Source of the DNA: CAIVVT01 sp052145115
GTDB taxonomy: Bacteria > Acidobacteriota > Terriglobia > Bryobacterales > Bryobacteraceae
Assembly: GCA_052145115.1 (NCBI GenBank)
Contig: JBKQPG010000099.1
Coordinates: 62,001-126,000 of the forward strand
Length of the DNA: 64,000 nt
Direction of reading: 5' to 3'
Positions 35,297 through 44,690 of the stretch are shown here, one piece after another. Numbering within the stretch: the first letter of the stretch is position 1; each line of letters begins with the position of its first letter. Below the pieces are notes generated by a model that did not search any database, was not told the DNA's origin, and was given only the letters and a program-made list of their open reading frames with translations. A program made the translations under genes and the position numbers.

Positions 35297-37729
35297 ATGA
35301 CGGATACGCAGCCCATTGTGGAAGGGACTTTGGGGGATCGCCGCCGCATGGGCCCATTCCTGCTGGGGCTGTTCCTGTTGTGCGCCAGCACCCTGATGTA
35401 CGAGGTCGTTTTGACAAGACTTCTGAGTGTGACCTGTTGGTATTACCTCGCCTTTGTGTCGGTATCGATGGCAATGTTCGGTATGACGGCCGGCGCACTC
35501 TCGATTCAGCTGCGTCCCGACTGGTTCACGGAAGGACTGATCCGTCGCAGACTGGCTCAGTCCGCTATGGCCACCGCCATCGCCATGCCACTGTCGCTGG
35601 TGACGATGCTCGCAATCCCAGTGGATGTCTCATTGGCACTGCAGACCGTCTTCACCTTCGTGCTTTTCTCGGCTGTGATCTCGGTACCCTTCTTTTTTTC
35701 CGGGGTGGCGGTCTGTATATCGCTGACCCGGTCGCCGTTTGCGATGGGCCGTGTCTACTTTACCGATCTGGCAGGAGCTTCTCTCGGCTGCCTGGCTTCA
35801 GTGCTTCTCCTGAGTCTGATCGACGCTCCGAGCGCGATTTTCGTGATCGCGGCGGTGCTCTTTGTCAGTGCCGCGGCCTATGGAACCTATGCGGGGGAAG
35901 CGGTGATTCGCCGGCGCTCGCTGTATGGCGCGGCCGCGATGCTGGTCTTCGGAATCGCCAATGCGTCGACACTGCATGGAATCCAGCCGATCTGGTCCAA
36001 AGGCGCCATCGACCGCCGAACCAACATCCTGGCGGAGAAGTGGAATCCCATCTCGAAGGTGCAGGCAACTCAGGCGCAGATTGGAACACCGTTGATGTGG
36101 GGTCCCAGCCCCGGGATACCGCCCCTGAATGTGGAAGAGATCAGGCTGAATATCGACAACGACGCAGGAACGGCGATCACACGGTTCAATGGCAATCTGA
36201 AAACGCTGGACTTCCTACGGTACGACGTGACCTCGGTGGCCGCGCGACTAAGGAGCGGTGGAACGGCGGCCATTATCGGCGTTGGGGGCGGACGCGACGT
36301 TCTGAATTGCGCGGCCCAGGGATTCACGCGGATCGTCGGAATCGAAGTGAACAGCGCCATGGTGGAGCTGACCAGCAAGCGGTTCGAATGGTTTTCCGGT
36401 TTCACGAAGATACCCGGATTTGAGCTTCATAATGACGAAGGCCGCAGCTACCTGACCCGATCCGGAGAGCGCTTCGACCTGATACAGGCATCGCTTGTGG
36501 ATACGTGGGCAGCGACGTCGGCTGGCGCGATGACTCTATCGGAGAACGCCTTGTACACCGTGGACGGATGGAAGGTCTTCTATGAGCACCTGAAGCCCGG
36601 CGGTGTGATTACATTCAGCCGCTGGTTCTACGGTGCGGAGCGCGCACAGACCATTCGCCTGTACTCCGTGGCGCGCGCCATGCTGATGGCCGAGGGAGTC
36701 AGGAATCCGGAAGCCCACCTGGCGCTTATCAGTTCCGGAAAGGTTGCGACGCTGCTGGTGAGCAATCAGCCGTTTTCCCAGCGGGACATTCAGAAGCTGA
36801 AGTCCATCATCGGCGATATGTCGTTCACGCCGGTCGTAATCCCGGGCGAACCGATCCTGGAGCCGGAGTTGCAGCGGATCGTTGCCGCCAGCAGCCTGGA
36901 GGGACTGGCAGCCCTCCGCGAGGGAAGCGACGTGGACTATTCGCCCACGTTCGACTCGTCGCCGTATTTCTTTAACGCCGTCCACATTAAGAACATTGTG
37001 AAGCTGGTGAGGAGCGGCGGACATGGCGCGAACCTGCGCGCCATTCTGTTCGTGCTTGGCTTCATGGTAGCCGCCCTGATTCTCGTCATGACAACGATCG
37101 TTCTGCCGGCGAGACTGCTGAACTCCCGGACAGATGGCGCCCCGAAGCCGTTGTATGGGGCGGTGACGTATTTCATCGCTATTGGGCTGGGATTCATCCT
37201 GGTGGAGATGGCGATGATGCAACAGCTATCGATCTTCCTCGGGCATCCCATCTACTCGATGGTGGTGGTGCTGGGTGGTCTGATTCTTTCAGCCGGAGTC
37301 GGCAGCCTTACCTCAGACAGATGGCAACTGAAGGCGAGCTGGCAGAGTCGAGTCCCGGCACTGGTTGCCGCTTTTTCGGTGGTCGCGTACTCTCTTGCAG
37401 TGGTGCCAGTGATGCATGCGTTTACAGCGGATTTGCTGTGGCAGAGAGTCCTGATTTGTCTGGCTCTGGTTTCTCCGTGTGGTTTTCTTCTCGGATTCTG
37501 CTTCCCTGTCGGGATGCGATGGTTGAACGCTCTGTCGCAGGGGCGCAACCTGCCATGGATGTGGGCATTGAACGGCGCAGCCGGAACGCTGGGGAGTTTC
37601 ATCGCCATCCTCATCTCGATGGACTTGAGCATCGGGTTCTCCGTATTGACGGGCGCGGGATGCTATCTGCTCGCCGGACTCGCGATGCCGGCGAAGGCAA
37701 CTCAGCTATCGGAAGTGCCAGTGAGCTAG
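35297..37729 (+). CDS. Polytopic membrane protein with a spermidine-synthase-like domain
   Basis: An 810-residue protein with three parts. An N-terminal set of about seven to eight hydrophobic helices comes first (FLLGLFLLCASTLMYEVVLT onward). A central cytosolic SAM-type Rossmann domain follows (AAIIGVGGGRDVLN near residue 325, GIEVNSAM, then EGRSYL and DLIQASLVDTW). A C-terminal set of about six helices ends the protein. This matches membrane spermidine-synthase-like (SpeE-like) proteins, which usually are not demonstrated polyamine enzymes. GVGGGRD is kept, while the acidic aminopropyl-transfer site is not obvious. The frame runs back to 35201, but the ATG at 35297 lies outside the CRTAC1 relic and opens the first helix region. 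Confidence 0.8.
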   Translation: MTDTQPIVEGTLGDRRRMGPFLLGLFLLCASTLMYEVVLTRLLSVTCWYYLAFVSVSMAMFGMTAGALSIQLRPDWFTEGLIRRRLAQSAMATAIAMPLSLVTMLAIPVDVSLALQTVFTFVLFSAVISVPFFFSGVAVCISLTRSPFAMGRVYFTDLAGASLGCLASVLLLSLIDAPSAIFVIAAVLFVSAAAYGTYAGEAVIRRRSLYGAAAMLVFGIANASTLHGIQPIWSKGAIDRRTNILAEKWNPISKVQATQAQIGTPLMWGPSPGIPPLNVEEIRLNIDNDAGTAITRFNGNLKTLDFLRYDVTSVAARLRSGGTAAIIGVGGGRDVLNCAAQGFTRIVGIEVNSAMVELTSKRFEWFSGFTKIPGFELHNDEGRSYLTRSGERFDLIQASLVDTWAATSAGAMTLSENALYTVDGWKVFYEHLKPGGVITFSRWFYGAERAQTIRLYSVARAMLMAEGVRNPEAHLALISSGKVATLLVSNQPFSQRDIQKLKSIIGDMSFTPVVIPGEPILEPELQRIVAASSLEGLAALREGSDVDYSPTFDSSPYFFNAVHIKNIVKLVRSGGHGANLRAILFVLGFMVAALILVMTTIVLPARLLNSRTDGAPKPLYGAVTYFIAIGLGFILVEMAMMQQLSIFLGHPIYSMVVVLGGLILSAGVGSLTSDRWQLKASWQSRVPALVAAFSVVAYSLAVVPVMHAFTADLLWQRVLICLALVSPCGFLLGFCFPVGMRWLNALSQGRNLPWMWALNGAAGTLGSFIAILISMDLSIGFSVLTGAGCYLLAGLAMPAKATQLSEVPVS

Positions 37730-38333
37730 GCTGTGCAAGCGGTCAAGGATCTCGAAGGCGGCGATGGTGCCGTATTTTGCCGATTCGCAGTCTCAATTCA
37801 ACAGCATTGGCTGATTCCGCGCGGATGGCCATCCGGAAGTGGTCACGCATGGTGGGCCAGCGTCGATTCGTTCGGGGGATGCTGGTGGGATAAAGAGTTC
37901 GAGTCCACGCCGGGGTCACAGTCAAGTGGGGCCAAACCAGAAGAAACGTCTGAAATGCTCGTAATGAAATCAATCAGGTAGCGTGACGTCGAGAAACCTC
38001 AGACCGGCTCCCCGAAAGGAGATCCTGGCGAAGGCGGGGCTGGAGGGCCTCAGGAGTAAGACTACCTAGCTGATACTCGAGATCGTCTATGCCATTTGCG
38101 ACAGACAAACTTGAGCGGCACTCCCGGGCGGAAGCAGTGGTTACAACCGTCGAGGACGCTATCGCGCTCACAGCACGAGCGCGTCGGACGCAGCGGAATC
38201 GCGGCCGAATTCCCAGTTACCCCTGGTAGAGTCTCGCGGGGCGGTTCAGTTCTATATGGCGGGGTTCTATTATGTGGCGCGCGTACCATACGGCATCGGG
38301 CCAACTGCACGCAGGTGAGGGGATTTGCCACTG
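37730..38333. other. 604-bp gap without a supported gene
   Basis: Several short ORFs exist, for example a 46-codon ATG frame starting near 38090. None has a ribosome site, recognisable motif or composition like neighbouring genes. I see no RNA, repeat or strong terminator. Confidence 0.5.
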
Positions 38334-38483
38334 TCAGTAACGCTTGCCCGACAGCGCACGAATCAGGCTCTTCAAGTCGGCCACACCACGCACGGCCACT
38401 ACCAGGGCGATGATGGCAAAGCCGAGGCCTGCCGCGGCGAAAGTGACAGTCCAAAAAGTCCACCACCAGCCAGTTGAATTCAT
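38334..38483 (-). CDS. 49-residue membrane protein at the end of the symporter operon
   Basis: An ATG at 38483 opens a 50-codon frame. The N-terminus is Trp-rich (TGWWWTFWTV), one hydrophobic helix spans about residues 8-31 (AAAGLGFAIIALVVAV), and a basic C-terminus follows (RGVADLKSLIRALSGKR). It lies 24 bp after the M20 peptidase stop, on the same strand. Small single-span proteins are often encoded beside sodium/solute symporters, and one is present in this operon, so an accessory role is plausible. The name is inference; the frame, helix and position are seen. Confidence 0.65.
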   Translation of the reverse strand: MNSTGWWWTFWTVTFAAAGLGFAIIALVVAVRGVADLKSLIRALSGKRY

Positions 38484-38507
38484 CACACTACCCTGCATAT
38501 TCCCACT

Positions 38508-39800
38508 TCAGGCGCACCACTCGAGGGCGGCAGTCAGAAACACCTCGGCGGATTTCAGCACTGACGCAATCTCCACGTATTCATCGGCGTTGTGCGCGCC
38601 GCCGCCGCGTGGGCCGAACAACAGCGCAGGAATGCCGAATTCACGCTGAACGATAAACGCGTCACAGGGGTAAGGCGCCGCGGTGACCTGGACTTCTCTT
38701 CCGAGCGACGCCGAAGCGCTGGCGGCAAAGCAGCGGCTCCACGGGTGATCGGGTGAAAGCTCGTGCCCCTCAAGCGGCGGATCGAAGAGCGGATGCCATT
38801 CCACCGGGTAATCCCTGAAGAACAGATCGCGGGCGCAAAACTCCACGAGCGATGCTCGTACTTCGGCGAGAACTTGCGCTGCGTCTTCGTAGGGCAAGAA
38901 CTGGAAGTAGATGCGAACCGTAGCCGACAGCGGAACGCGGAAGGGCTCGTCTGGATCGATCCTGTTCGCTTCGATAGCCAGAATCTGCACGGGAGCAGGG
39001 TCCGGGAAATCGCGATAGGCTTGGCCACGCGGTGTCTGCCGGCGGCGCAGAGCCCACTCATCCACCCACCCGATCAGCCTCCCCACCGCCACGCCGGGAC
39101 TCACGACTTCGCCGGTCGAGAAATAGCGTTCCGCATCTCCGGCTTCACACGTCAGGTCGATAAATGCCCCGCCGCGAGTGGCCAGGGCCAGTTCTTCCTG
39201 AGTGCCTTCCGCGATGACACACGCGTCGGCGTGTGGCCCGCGCAATCGAGCGGCGAGGGTCCCTCCGCCGCCGCCCCATTCCTCGTCCACGACAGACTCG
39301 CAGGAGACATCGCCGCCCAAACGGAGGCCGGCTCGCTTCATCGCACAGAGCACGGCAAACTGGGCGGCGAGACCGCCCTTCATGTCGAAGCTGCCGCGGC
39401 CGTAAACCCGACCATCGCGAACCACGCCCGACCACGGACTCTCCGACCACCGGGCGCGTCCGGCGGGCACGGTGTCCATGTGGCCGTTGAAAAGCAGGCT
39501 CCGCCCGCGGCCCGAGCCCGAGAGGGTCGCAACGAGATTCGAGCGGCCTGTGTAATTGCGGTCCCTCCGGACCATGCGATGTCCGCTATCGCGCACAAAC
39601 TCCGTGGCGTAGATCTCTGACTCCACGCCGAAGGAGTCGAGGAAAGCGCGCAGGACTTCCTGCCCCGCGGACTCTTTTCCATCCGGCGGGATCGCCACGG
39701 TGTCGGCCTGAACCAATGACTGCACGCAGCGAATGACATCCGCTTCGAGCGGCGCCAGGAGTTTCTTCGCTGCCAGTGCGCTAGAGGTCGAGGAGTTCAT
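38508..39800 (-). CDS. M20-family metallopeptidase/deacylase
   Basis: A 430-residue enzyme of the ArgE/DapE/CPG2 family. The two-zinc site is visible: His107-x-Asp109 (GHMDTV), Asp139 (GRGSFDMKGG), the catalytic Glu pair at 173-174 (DEEWGGGG), and later acidic and His positions. The lid/dimerisation domain lies between about 215 and 330. It should hydrolyse an N-acyl amino acid or small peptide in the cytoplasm. Its start overlaps the end of the small gene at 39781 by 20 bp. With the symporter upstream, import followed by hydrolysis of an amide is a reasonable reading. Confidence 0.88.
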   Translation of the reverse strand: MNSSTSSALAAKKLLAPLEADVIRCVQSLVQADTVAIPPDGKESAGQEVLRAFLDSFGVESEIYATEFVRDSGHRMVRRDRNYTGRSNLVATLSGSGRGRSLLFNGHMDTVPAGRARWSESPWSGVVRDGRVYGRGSFDMKGGLAAQFAVLCAMKRAGLRLGGDVSCESVVDEEWGGGGGTLAARLRGPHADACVIAEGTQEELALATRGGAFIDLTCEAGDAERYFSTGEVVSPGVAVGRLIGWVDEWALRRRQTPRGQAYRDFPDPAPVQILAIEANRIDPDEPFRVPLSATVRIYFQFLPYEDAAQVLAEVRASLVEFCARDLFFRDYPVEWHPLFDPPLEGHELSPDHPWSRCFAASASASLGREVQVTAAPYPCDAFIVQREFGIPALLFGPRGGGAHNADEYVEIASVLKSAEVFLTAALEWCA

Positions 39801-40092
39801 AGACCTCCGTATAGGAATGGGTCATGAGCGGCGACTGTTGCGCGAAGAGGCGACTGTGCTCTTCCGAATGCCCAAGCGCTTCAAGCGCGGCATTCAACTC
39901 GTGCATCGACTCGAACCGGCATTCCCAGACGAGCGTGTGGACAGGCTCACGGCCGCTGACCGGTCGCATGCGCAGCCCCTGCGGCAGGGACGGATTGGCA
40001 CGCTCCAACTCGGCAAAGCGCTTCTCCAATTCAAAAAACGCGTGCTCTTCGGAGATTCGAAATCGTTGTACAAATCTCAGCATGTAAGCCAT
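39781..40092 (-). CDS. Small NIPSNAP-like/dimeric alpha-beta barrel protein
   Basis: A 103-residue protein without signal or membrane segment. Its pattern of strand-helix-strand-strand-helix, with PVHTLVWECRFESMHE in the middle and HSRLFAQQSPLMTHSY near the end, resembles NIPSNAP or other ferredoxin-like dimeric domains. It lies 6 bp after the symporter and overlaps the peptidase, so it belongs to the same operon. Its role could be catabolic, on the imported compound, or regulatory. The fold call is from pattern only. Confidence 0.6.
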   Translation of the reverse strand: MAYMLRFVQRFRISEEHAFFELEKRFAELERANPSLPQGLRMRPVSGREPVHTLVWECRFESMHELNAALEALGHSEEHSRLFAQQSPLMTHSYTEVYELLDL

Positions 40093-40098
40093 GGCTAT

Positions 40099-41547
40099 CT
40101 ACTCCACTGCGATCGGCTCGCCAGTCGCCACGGCGACGCCGCGCGGGGCAATCAGCGATCCTGCAAACAGCCCTGCAAAAGCGAGCGCGAATGCGCCGAA
40201 TCCGGCGTAGCTCGCGGGCAGGTGCAGAAAGAAGAAGCCGGCTGCGCCGGCCGCACCCCCGAGCATGGCGGAATAACCGCCCGCAACGCTCGCGCGTTTC
40301 CAGTAGAGTCCTCCCACGATGGCGGCGAAAGAACCCGCGAGGAAGATGGTCGCCGTGATGTTGAGGTAGAAGTACGCCGGCCCAGGCAGTTTATACCACA
40401 GACCCCAGAACATTACGAACAGGCTGACGCACAGGTTCGACACCCGGTTCATGGTCACTTGCGTGCGATCGCTCAGAGGCTTGCTGGCCATTGGTCCGAC
40501 GATGTCCTGCGCGATCACGGAGCTCCAGCCGAGCAGGTAGGAGCTATTCACCGACATGGTCGCAGCCAGCATCCCCGCCACCACAATCCCCCGCAGTCCG
40601 TTCGGCAGAACGTGGGCGAGCATGGTCGGCATGGCCTGCAGTGAGTCATGTCCCGGGCCGAGCAGCGCGAGCGCCGCGATACCCCAGAGCATGGGCATCA
40701 TGCCGCGTCCCAGGAAGATAAAGCCGGTCCATGTGAAGACCACCTTGCCCACTTTTGTGTCGCGCGTGGAAAAGGTCCGCATGGCCGTGGTTTGCCAGCA
40801 GGTGCTGATGGCCATCCAATAGACAAGCTGGAAGGCGATGAAGACCCACCCGAAATGCGGACTCGAAAACGGATCGAAACCCGCCGGGCCCATGTTGCGC
40901 ATCACCGCGTCGTGCATACCCTGCCAACCTGCCGAGGATATGCAGATCCCTGTGACCACCACCGCTCCCGCGGCGAGAACCACGAATTGGATGAAGTCGG
41001 TGATCACCACCGAAACCATTCCTCCAAGAATCGTGTACAGCAGTTCGAGCAACAGGATGCCGGTCATGACCAGGTTGAGATACTCGATCGGAATTCCGCT
41101 CAAGATTGCGAGGAACGTGCCCTCGATCTTCAGGAACACGCCCATGTTCAGAATGCCGCCCGTGGCAACCAGAACCCCGGTGAGCACCCGCAGATTGCGG
41201 CTGTAGCGGCGTTCGAAGAACTCGGGCACCGTCATCAGTTGCATCTCGCGCAGACGTCGGATGACGAAGCCGGTGCGGCCGATGAAGATCATCACCAGGC
41301 CCGCGATCAGGCCGTTGACGAAGGACGCGAAGCCCGCCTTGTAGCCGAGTTCCGCGTAGTACATGAACGTGACCGTACCGATCTCGGTTGCAGCCAGGGT
41401 GGAGATCCCGAGGTACGGTCCCAGGCTGCGGCCAGCGACCAGGAAATCCGAAGCCTTCGAGATGAACCTCTTGCCATAGAGGCCCGCCGCCATCGAGGCC
41501 GCAAGGTAGACGAGGATGATCGACCAGTCCAGAGCGCTGAAATTCAC
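40099..41547 (-). CDS. Sodium:solute symporter family (SSS) transporter
   Basis: A 482-residue polytopic protein with about 13 hydrophobic helices. SSS-type features include the opening YLAASMAAGLYGKRF and SDFLVAGRSLGP, the TM3-region TLAATEIGTVTF, and RRLREMQLMTVPEFFERRYS in the loop before the next helix. It would take up a small organic solute with Na+. It is the first gene of a minus-strand operon with a NIPSNAP-like protein, an M20 peptidase and a 49-residue membrane protein, and is divergent from the NagB/PfkB pair across 110 bp. The substrate may be an amide or an amino sugar derivative. Confidence 0.9.
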   Translation of the reverse strand: MNFSALDWSIILVYLAASMAAGLYGKRFISKASDFLVAGRSLGPYLGISTLAATEIGTVTFMYYAELGYKAGFASFVNGLIAGLVMIFIGRTGFVIRRLREMQLMTVPEFFERRYSRNLRVLTGVLVATGGILNMGVFLKIEGTFLAILSGIPIEYLNLVMTGILLLELLYTILGGMVSVVITDFIQFVVLAAGAVVVTGICISSAGWQGMHDAVMRNMGPAGFDPFSSPHFGWVFIAFQLVYWMAISTCWQTTAMRTFSTRDTKVGKVVFTWTGFIFLGRGMMPMLWGIAALALLGPGHDSLQAMPTMLAHVLPNGLRGIVVAGMLAATMSVNSSYLLGWSSVIAQDIVGPMASKPLSDRTQVTMNRVSNLCVSLFVMFWGLWYKLPGPAYFYLNITATIFLAGSFAAIVGGLYWKRASVAGGYSAMLGGAAGAAGFFFLHLPASYAGFGAFALAFAGLFAGSLIAPRGVAVATGEPIAVE

Positions 41548-41657
41548 GGGAGTCTGTGTCAGCTATAAAGCGGAAAAAACTTGAAGAACAGCATATCATT
41601 TGGGATTCATGGTCTACTGTTTAGGAATCGTATTGTCGTTTGCTTTCGGAATCGACG

Positions 41658-42578
41658 ATGAGTGAACCAGACCTCCGCTCCCTGTACGACTGGTGCTCTG
41701 TGCCGGTAGGCGAACTGCTGAAGCATCCGCAACGGCGCATTCCGTTCCGTCTCTGCCGCGATTCCGAGGAGATGGGCGAGCTGATGGCGCGGGAGCTCGC
41801 AGATGAGATCCGGCTTCATAACGCGGCCGGCGAGCCGACGCGGGCGATTGTCCCTTGCGGACCGTCTTGCTGGTATGGGCCGTTCACCGACATGGTGAAT
41901 CGCGAACGCGTCAGCCTGAAGAACCTGACTGTCTTTCACATGGACGAGTGCCTGGACTGGCAGGGGCGCGAGTTGCCGCGGCTGCATCCATACAGCTTCC
42001 GCGGGTTCATGGAACGGCATTTCTATGACCCCGTCGATCCCGCCCTCGCTGTTCCAGAGCAATCCCGCCTATGGTTGACCCCGCAAAGCATGGATTCCAT
42101 TCGCGACAGCCTGTCCGCGCAGCCGGCGGACATCACCTACGGCGGCTGGGGCCAGGACGGGCACATCGCTTATAACCAGGCGCGCAGGCACCCGTTCAGC
42201 CGGATCACTCTGGAGGACGTGAGGAATTCGACTGTCCGGATTCAAGACAACAACATCGATACCGTGATGGCGCTCGCGCAGAGAACCTTCGGGGCCGCGT
42301 ACCAATTCGTTCCACCGATGTCGGTCACGCTGGGCGTGAAGGAATGTCTTGCCGCGAAAAAGGTCCGTGTCTTCAGCGACACCGGAGCCTGGAAGCAGAC
42401 GGCGCTGCGCGTGGCGCTGTTCAGCGAGCCCACGACCGAATATCCCATGACGCTCCTGCAGGAACACCCTGATGCGCTGATCACGGCGACGGTGGAGACA
42501 GCGCGCCATCCCATCAGCGAACACCCGGAATGGGACCTGGGGCTGGGCGACCGCCATGAACTCCGCTCTGCTCAGTGA
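41658..42578 (+). CDS. Glucosamine-6-phosphate deaminase-like (NagB/SugarP isomerase superfamily)
   Basis: A 306-residue protein of the NagB/6-phosphogluconolactonase fold. Recognisable segments are FHMDECLDW (NagB has NMDEY with the catalytic Asp) and GGWGQDGHIAYNQ (NagB has GxGxDGHIAFNE with the catalytic His). The Glu to Gln and Asn-Glu to Asn-Gln changes and the longer N-terminus show it is a divergent member. It may deaminate or isomerise a sugar phosphate. The ATG at 41658 is preferred over TTG 41640. It overlaps the kinase gene by 23 bp. Confidence 0.78.
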   Translation: MSEPDLRSLYDWCSVPVGELLKHPQRRIPFRLCRDSEEMGELMARELADEIRLHNAAGEPTRAIVPCGPSCWYGPFTDMVNRERVSLKNLTVFHMDECLDWQGRELPRLHPYSFRGFMERHFYDPVDPALAVPEQSRLWLTPQSMDSIRDSLSAQPADITYGGWGQDGHIAYNQARRHPFSRITLEDVRNSTVRIQDNNIDTVMALAQRTFGAAYQFVPPMSVTLGVKECLAAKKVRVFSDTGAWKQTALRVALFSEPTTEYPMTLLQEHPDALITATVETARHPISEHPEWDLGLGDRHELRSAQ

Positions 42579-43593
42579 TCACAGCCGCCTGCGTTACGAC
42601 GCCCTGATTGGCGTAGGCGGGATCGGCGCAGGATCGTTCTTTCAACTGAATGGCAACCAGACGCTGGGGCGCGAGGAAAGCCGCGCGGGACGCTTTCTCG
42701 ACCAGCGTGATTACTGTAAGCTGCACATCATCGCGCAGAACTTCAGCGCGCTTCTCGGGCCGCGCTTCCCGACGATTCTTCTGGGTCGCGTGGGCGACGA
42801 CGACCCAGGACGCCGGCTAATCGCCGAGATGCGGGATATTGGACTCGACGTTCGCCACGTGGAGCTATGCCCCGGTGAGCAGACGATGTTCTCGATCTGC
42901 TTCCTCTATCCGGACGGCAGCGGCGGCAATCTGACGACCGAGGATTCGGCCTGTTCCCGGGTCGATGCCGCTTTCGTGGAACGCGCGCGCCCGGACTTTT
43001 TGCGCTACCGCGGGAGAGGGATCGCGCTGGCGGCGCCCGAAACGCCGCTCGAGTCGCGTGCGGCACTGTTACGCATGGCTACCGAACATGGCTTCTTCCG
43101 GGCGGCAGCTTTCACTTCACTCGAGGTTCCCTCTGCACTGGCTGAGGGATTGCTTCGGCAAGTGGATCTGCTGGCGCTGAATCGCAGCGAGGCGGAAGCC
43201 GCGCTTCAGGCCGGGCCGGGAGCGCTGGACGCTTCGGAAGTAGCGGCTCGTACGATAGACCTGCTCAAGCGCGATTACCCGCGACTGCGGATTTCGATTA
43301 CCGCGGGAGCTTCCGGAAGCTGGTACTGGGACGGAAGCGAAAAGCACTTCACTCCTGCTCTCGCCGTGCCCGTCAGGAACACGGCTGGAGCCGGGGATAC
43401 GCACCTGGGCGCGCTGCTTGCTGGTATCGCAGCCGGGCTGAGCAACGAGGAAGCCTGCCGGCTCGCCGCTCTGGCGGCAGCGTATTCCGTCACGAGTCCC
43501 CACTCGATCCACCCTAATCTCGACGGCGATTCACTGCGGAAGTTTGCCGCGGAGTTTGATGCGAGTTTTCTCTGGGATCGTAAGCGGCCATAG
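42556..43593 (+). CDS. PfkB-family carbohydrate kinase
   Basis: A 345-residue ribokinase-like enzyme. It has the N-terminal GVGGIGAGS strand-turn, the sugar lid region with GRVGDDDPGR, and PfkB signature 2 as NTAGAGDTHLGAL with catalytic base Asp281. It should phosphorylate a sugar or sugar-like substrate with ATP. It overlaps the NagB-like gene by 23 bp, which implies translational coupling, so the two probably act in sequence on one substrate. Its last 63 bp overlap the convergent HTH gene at 43531. Confidence 0.85.
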   Translation: MNSALLSDHSRLRYDALIGVGGIGAGSFFQLNGNQTLGREESRAGRFLDQRDYCKLHIIAQNFSALLGPRFPTILLGRVGDDDPGRRLIAEMRDIGLDVRHVELCPGEQTMFSICFLYPDGSGGNLTTEDSACSRVDAAFVERARPDFLRYRGRGIALAAPETPLESRAALLRMATEHGFFRAAAFTSLEVPSALAEGLLRQVDLLALNRSEAEAALQAGPGALDASEVAARTIDLLKRDYPRLRISITAGASGSWYWDGSEKHFTPALAVPVRNTAGAGDTHLGALLAGIAAGLSNEEACRLAALAAAYSVTSPHSIHPNLDGDSLRKFAAEFDASFLWDRKRP

Positions 43594-44196
43594 ATCTCTT
43601 TCGCCTCGACAACCAAGCCGGCGCGGACAGTTTTGCATGGAACTGGCCTGAACGATGTCTTGTACCAGAGTGATATAGGGCACGGCGTTGCGGGCCACCG
43701 TCGCCTTCGCCACGGGCGTGGCTTCAGGCTTTGGCGCCTGCGCTGCCAGAGATTCGAGCAGCGCAGGGGCGGGGGGTGGCGGCGGCAAGGGCGCGTCAGG
43801 AGGGCGTTCGAGGGCTGGGAGGAGAGGGGTGGCGGGGCGGGATTGGACAAGCTTGAGGGCGGTCTGGATGGCGCGGAGGCGGAGCTCGGCGGAGGTGGCC
43901 GGGTCGGTGATGAGGGCCTGGAGGGAGGCGCGGGCGAGGGCGGCGAGGTCGGAGTCGGCCTCGGATTGGTGGCGGCAGAGGGCGGCATAGGCGGCTTGGA
44001 AGTCCTCGCAGTGGCTGAGCCAGCCGTGGAGGGTCGAGCGGTGGACGCCGGCCGCGGCGGCGGCGGCGAGGATGGGGCGGCCGGCGGCGAGCTCGGAGAG
44101 GGCCGCGCGCTGGCGTTCGGAGAGGCGCGCGGAAAAAGAGCGAAACAAAGCCAGATGCGACAGTGGCGTCGCGGAGTGTAGCGTTGCGGTGGACAT
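43531..44196 (-). CDS. Orphan helix-turn-helix protein with Pro/Ala-rich tail
   Basis: A 221-residue protein. Residues about 20-60 form a helix-turn-helix (RLSERQRAALSELAAGR then AAAAAGVHRSTLHGWL), followed by an Ala/Arg helical segment to about 120 (CRHQSEADSDLAALARASLQ). A low-complexity Pro-rich stretch comes next. The final 50 residues overlap the PfkB gene and are probably read-through after a deletion of the original end. The fold resembles terminase-small-subunit or transposase-like HTH proteins. It lies beside the RHS rearrangement. Whether it is functional is doubtful. Confidence 0.55.
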   Translation of the reverse strand: MSTATLHSATPLSHLALFRSFSARLSERQRAALSELAAGRPILAAAAAAGVHRSTLHGWLSHCEDFQAAYAALCRHQSEADSDLAALARASLQALITDPATSAELRLRAIQTALKLVQSRPATPLLPALERPPDAPLPPPPPAPALLESLAAQAPKPEATPVAKATVARNAVPYITLVQDIVQASSMQNCPRRLGCRGERDLWPLTIPEKTRIKLRGKLPQ

Positions 44197-44690
44197 GAGA
44201 AGACCGGCCTCCGACTACGAGGATAGCTGGGGGTGTCAATGGATTTTCGCTCCGCATTCGCCTGCTAATGTGAGTAAAATCAAGGGGATAAAGGGATTGA
44301 AAAGACTGTGACCGGGCGGCTGGCGGAGGCGGATGTGGGGCTTAGGCGGCGGGGCGGGCGGGCAAGGGGAGTGTCGTGTCGAAATGTCGGGTTGGGGGCG
44401 TTGGGAGGCCGGTTCGGGGTGCGGGGCGCGGGGGGGTGGATGGCCCCGGCGGGGATCAGAGCGGCTTCCCCGTTCCCCGTTCCCGTTCCTCGACCACGAT
44501 CCTCGCAGCCCGAGCCATCCTGCCTGTCAGTGCCCGCGGGGCGGCACAGTCACACGAAATCAGCGATTGCGTCCCCGGCTTTGTCCCCGGCTTGTCCCCG
44601 GCTTCCGGCTTCACCGAAGTAGCAACGCGGCCGTTCGGTCTCAACTTGCAGGAAAGTGCGGAAGAGCCGATTCTGCATGCTGAAGAGATA
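44197..44690. other. GC-rich intergenic patch beside the RHS fragment
   Basis: No supported gene. It contains the second copy of the 19-bp string GTGTCGTGTCGAAATGTCG at 44371-44389, and a junction at 44690 where similarity to the RHS gene stops abruptly. Confidence 0.5.

Noticed and set aside
38090..38230. 46-codon plus-strand ORF starting near 38090
   Set aside because: No ribosome site, no hydrophobic segment or motif, composition unlike neighbours.
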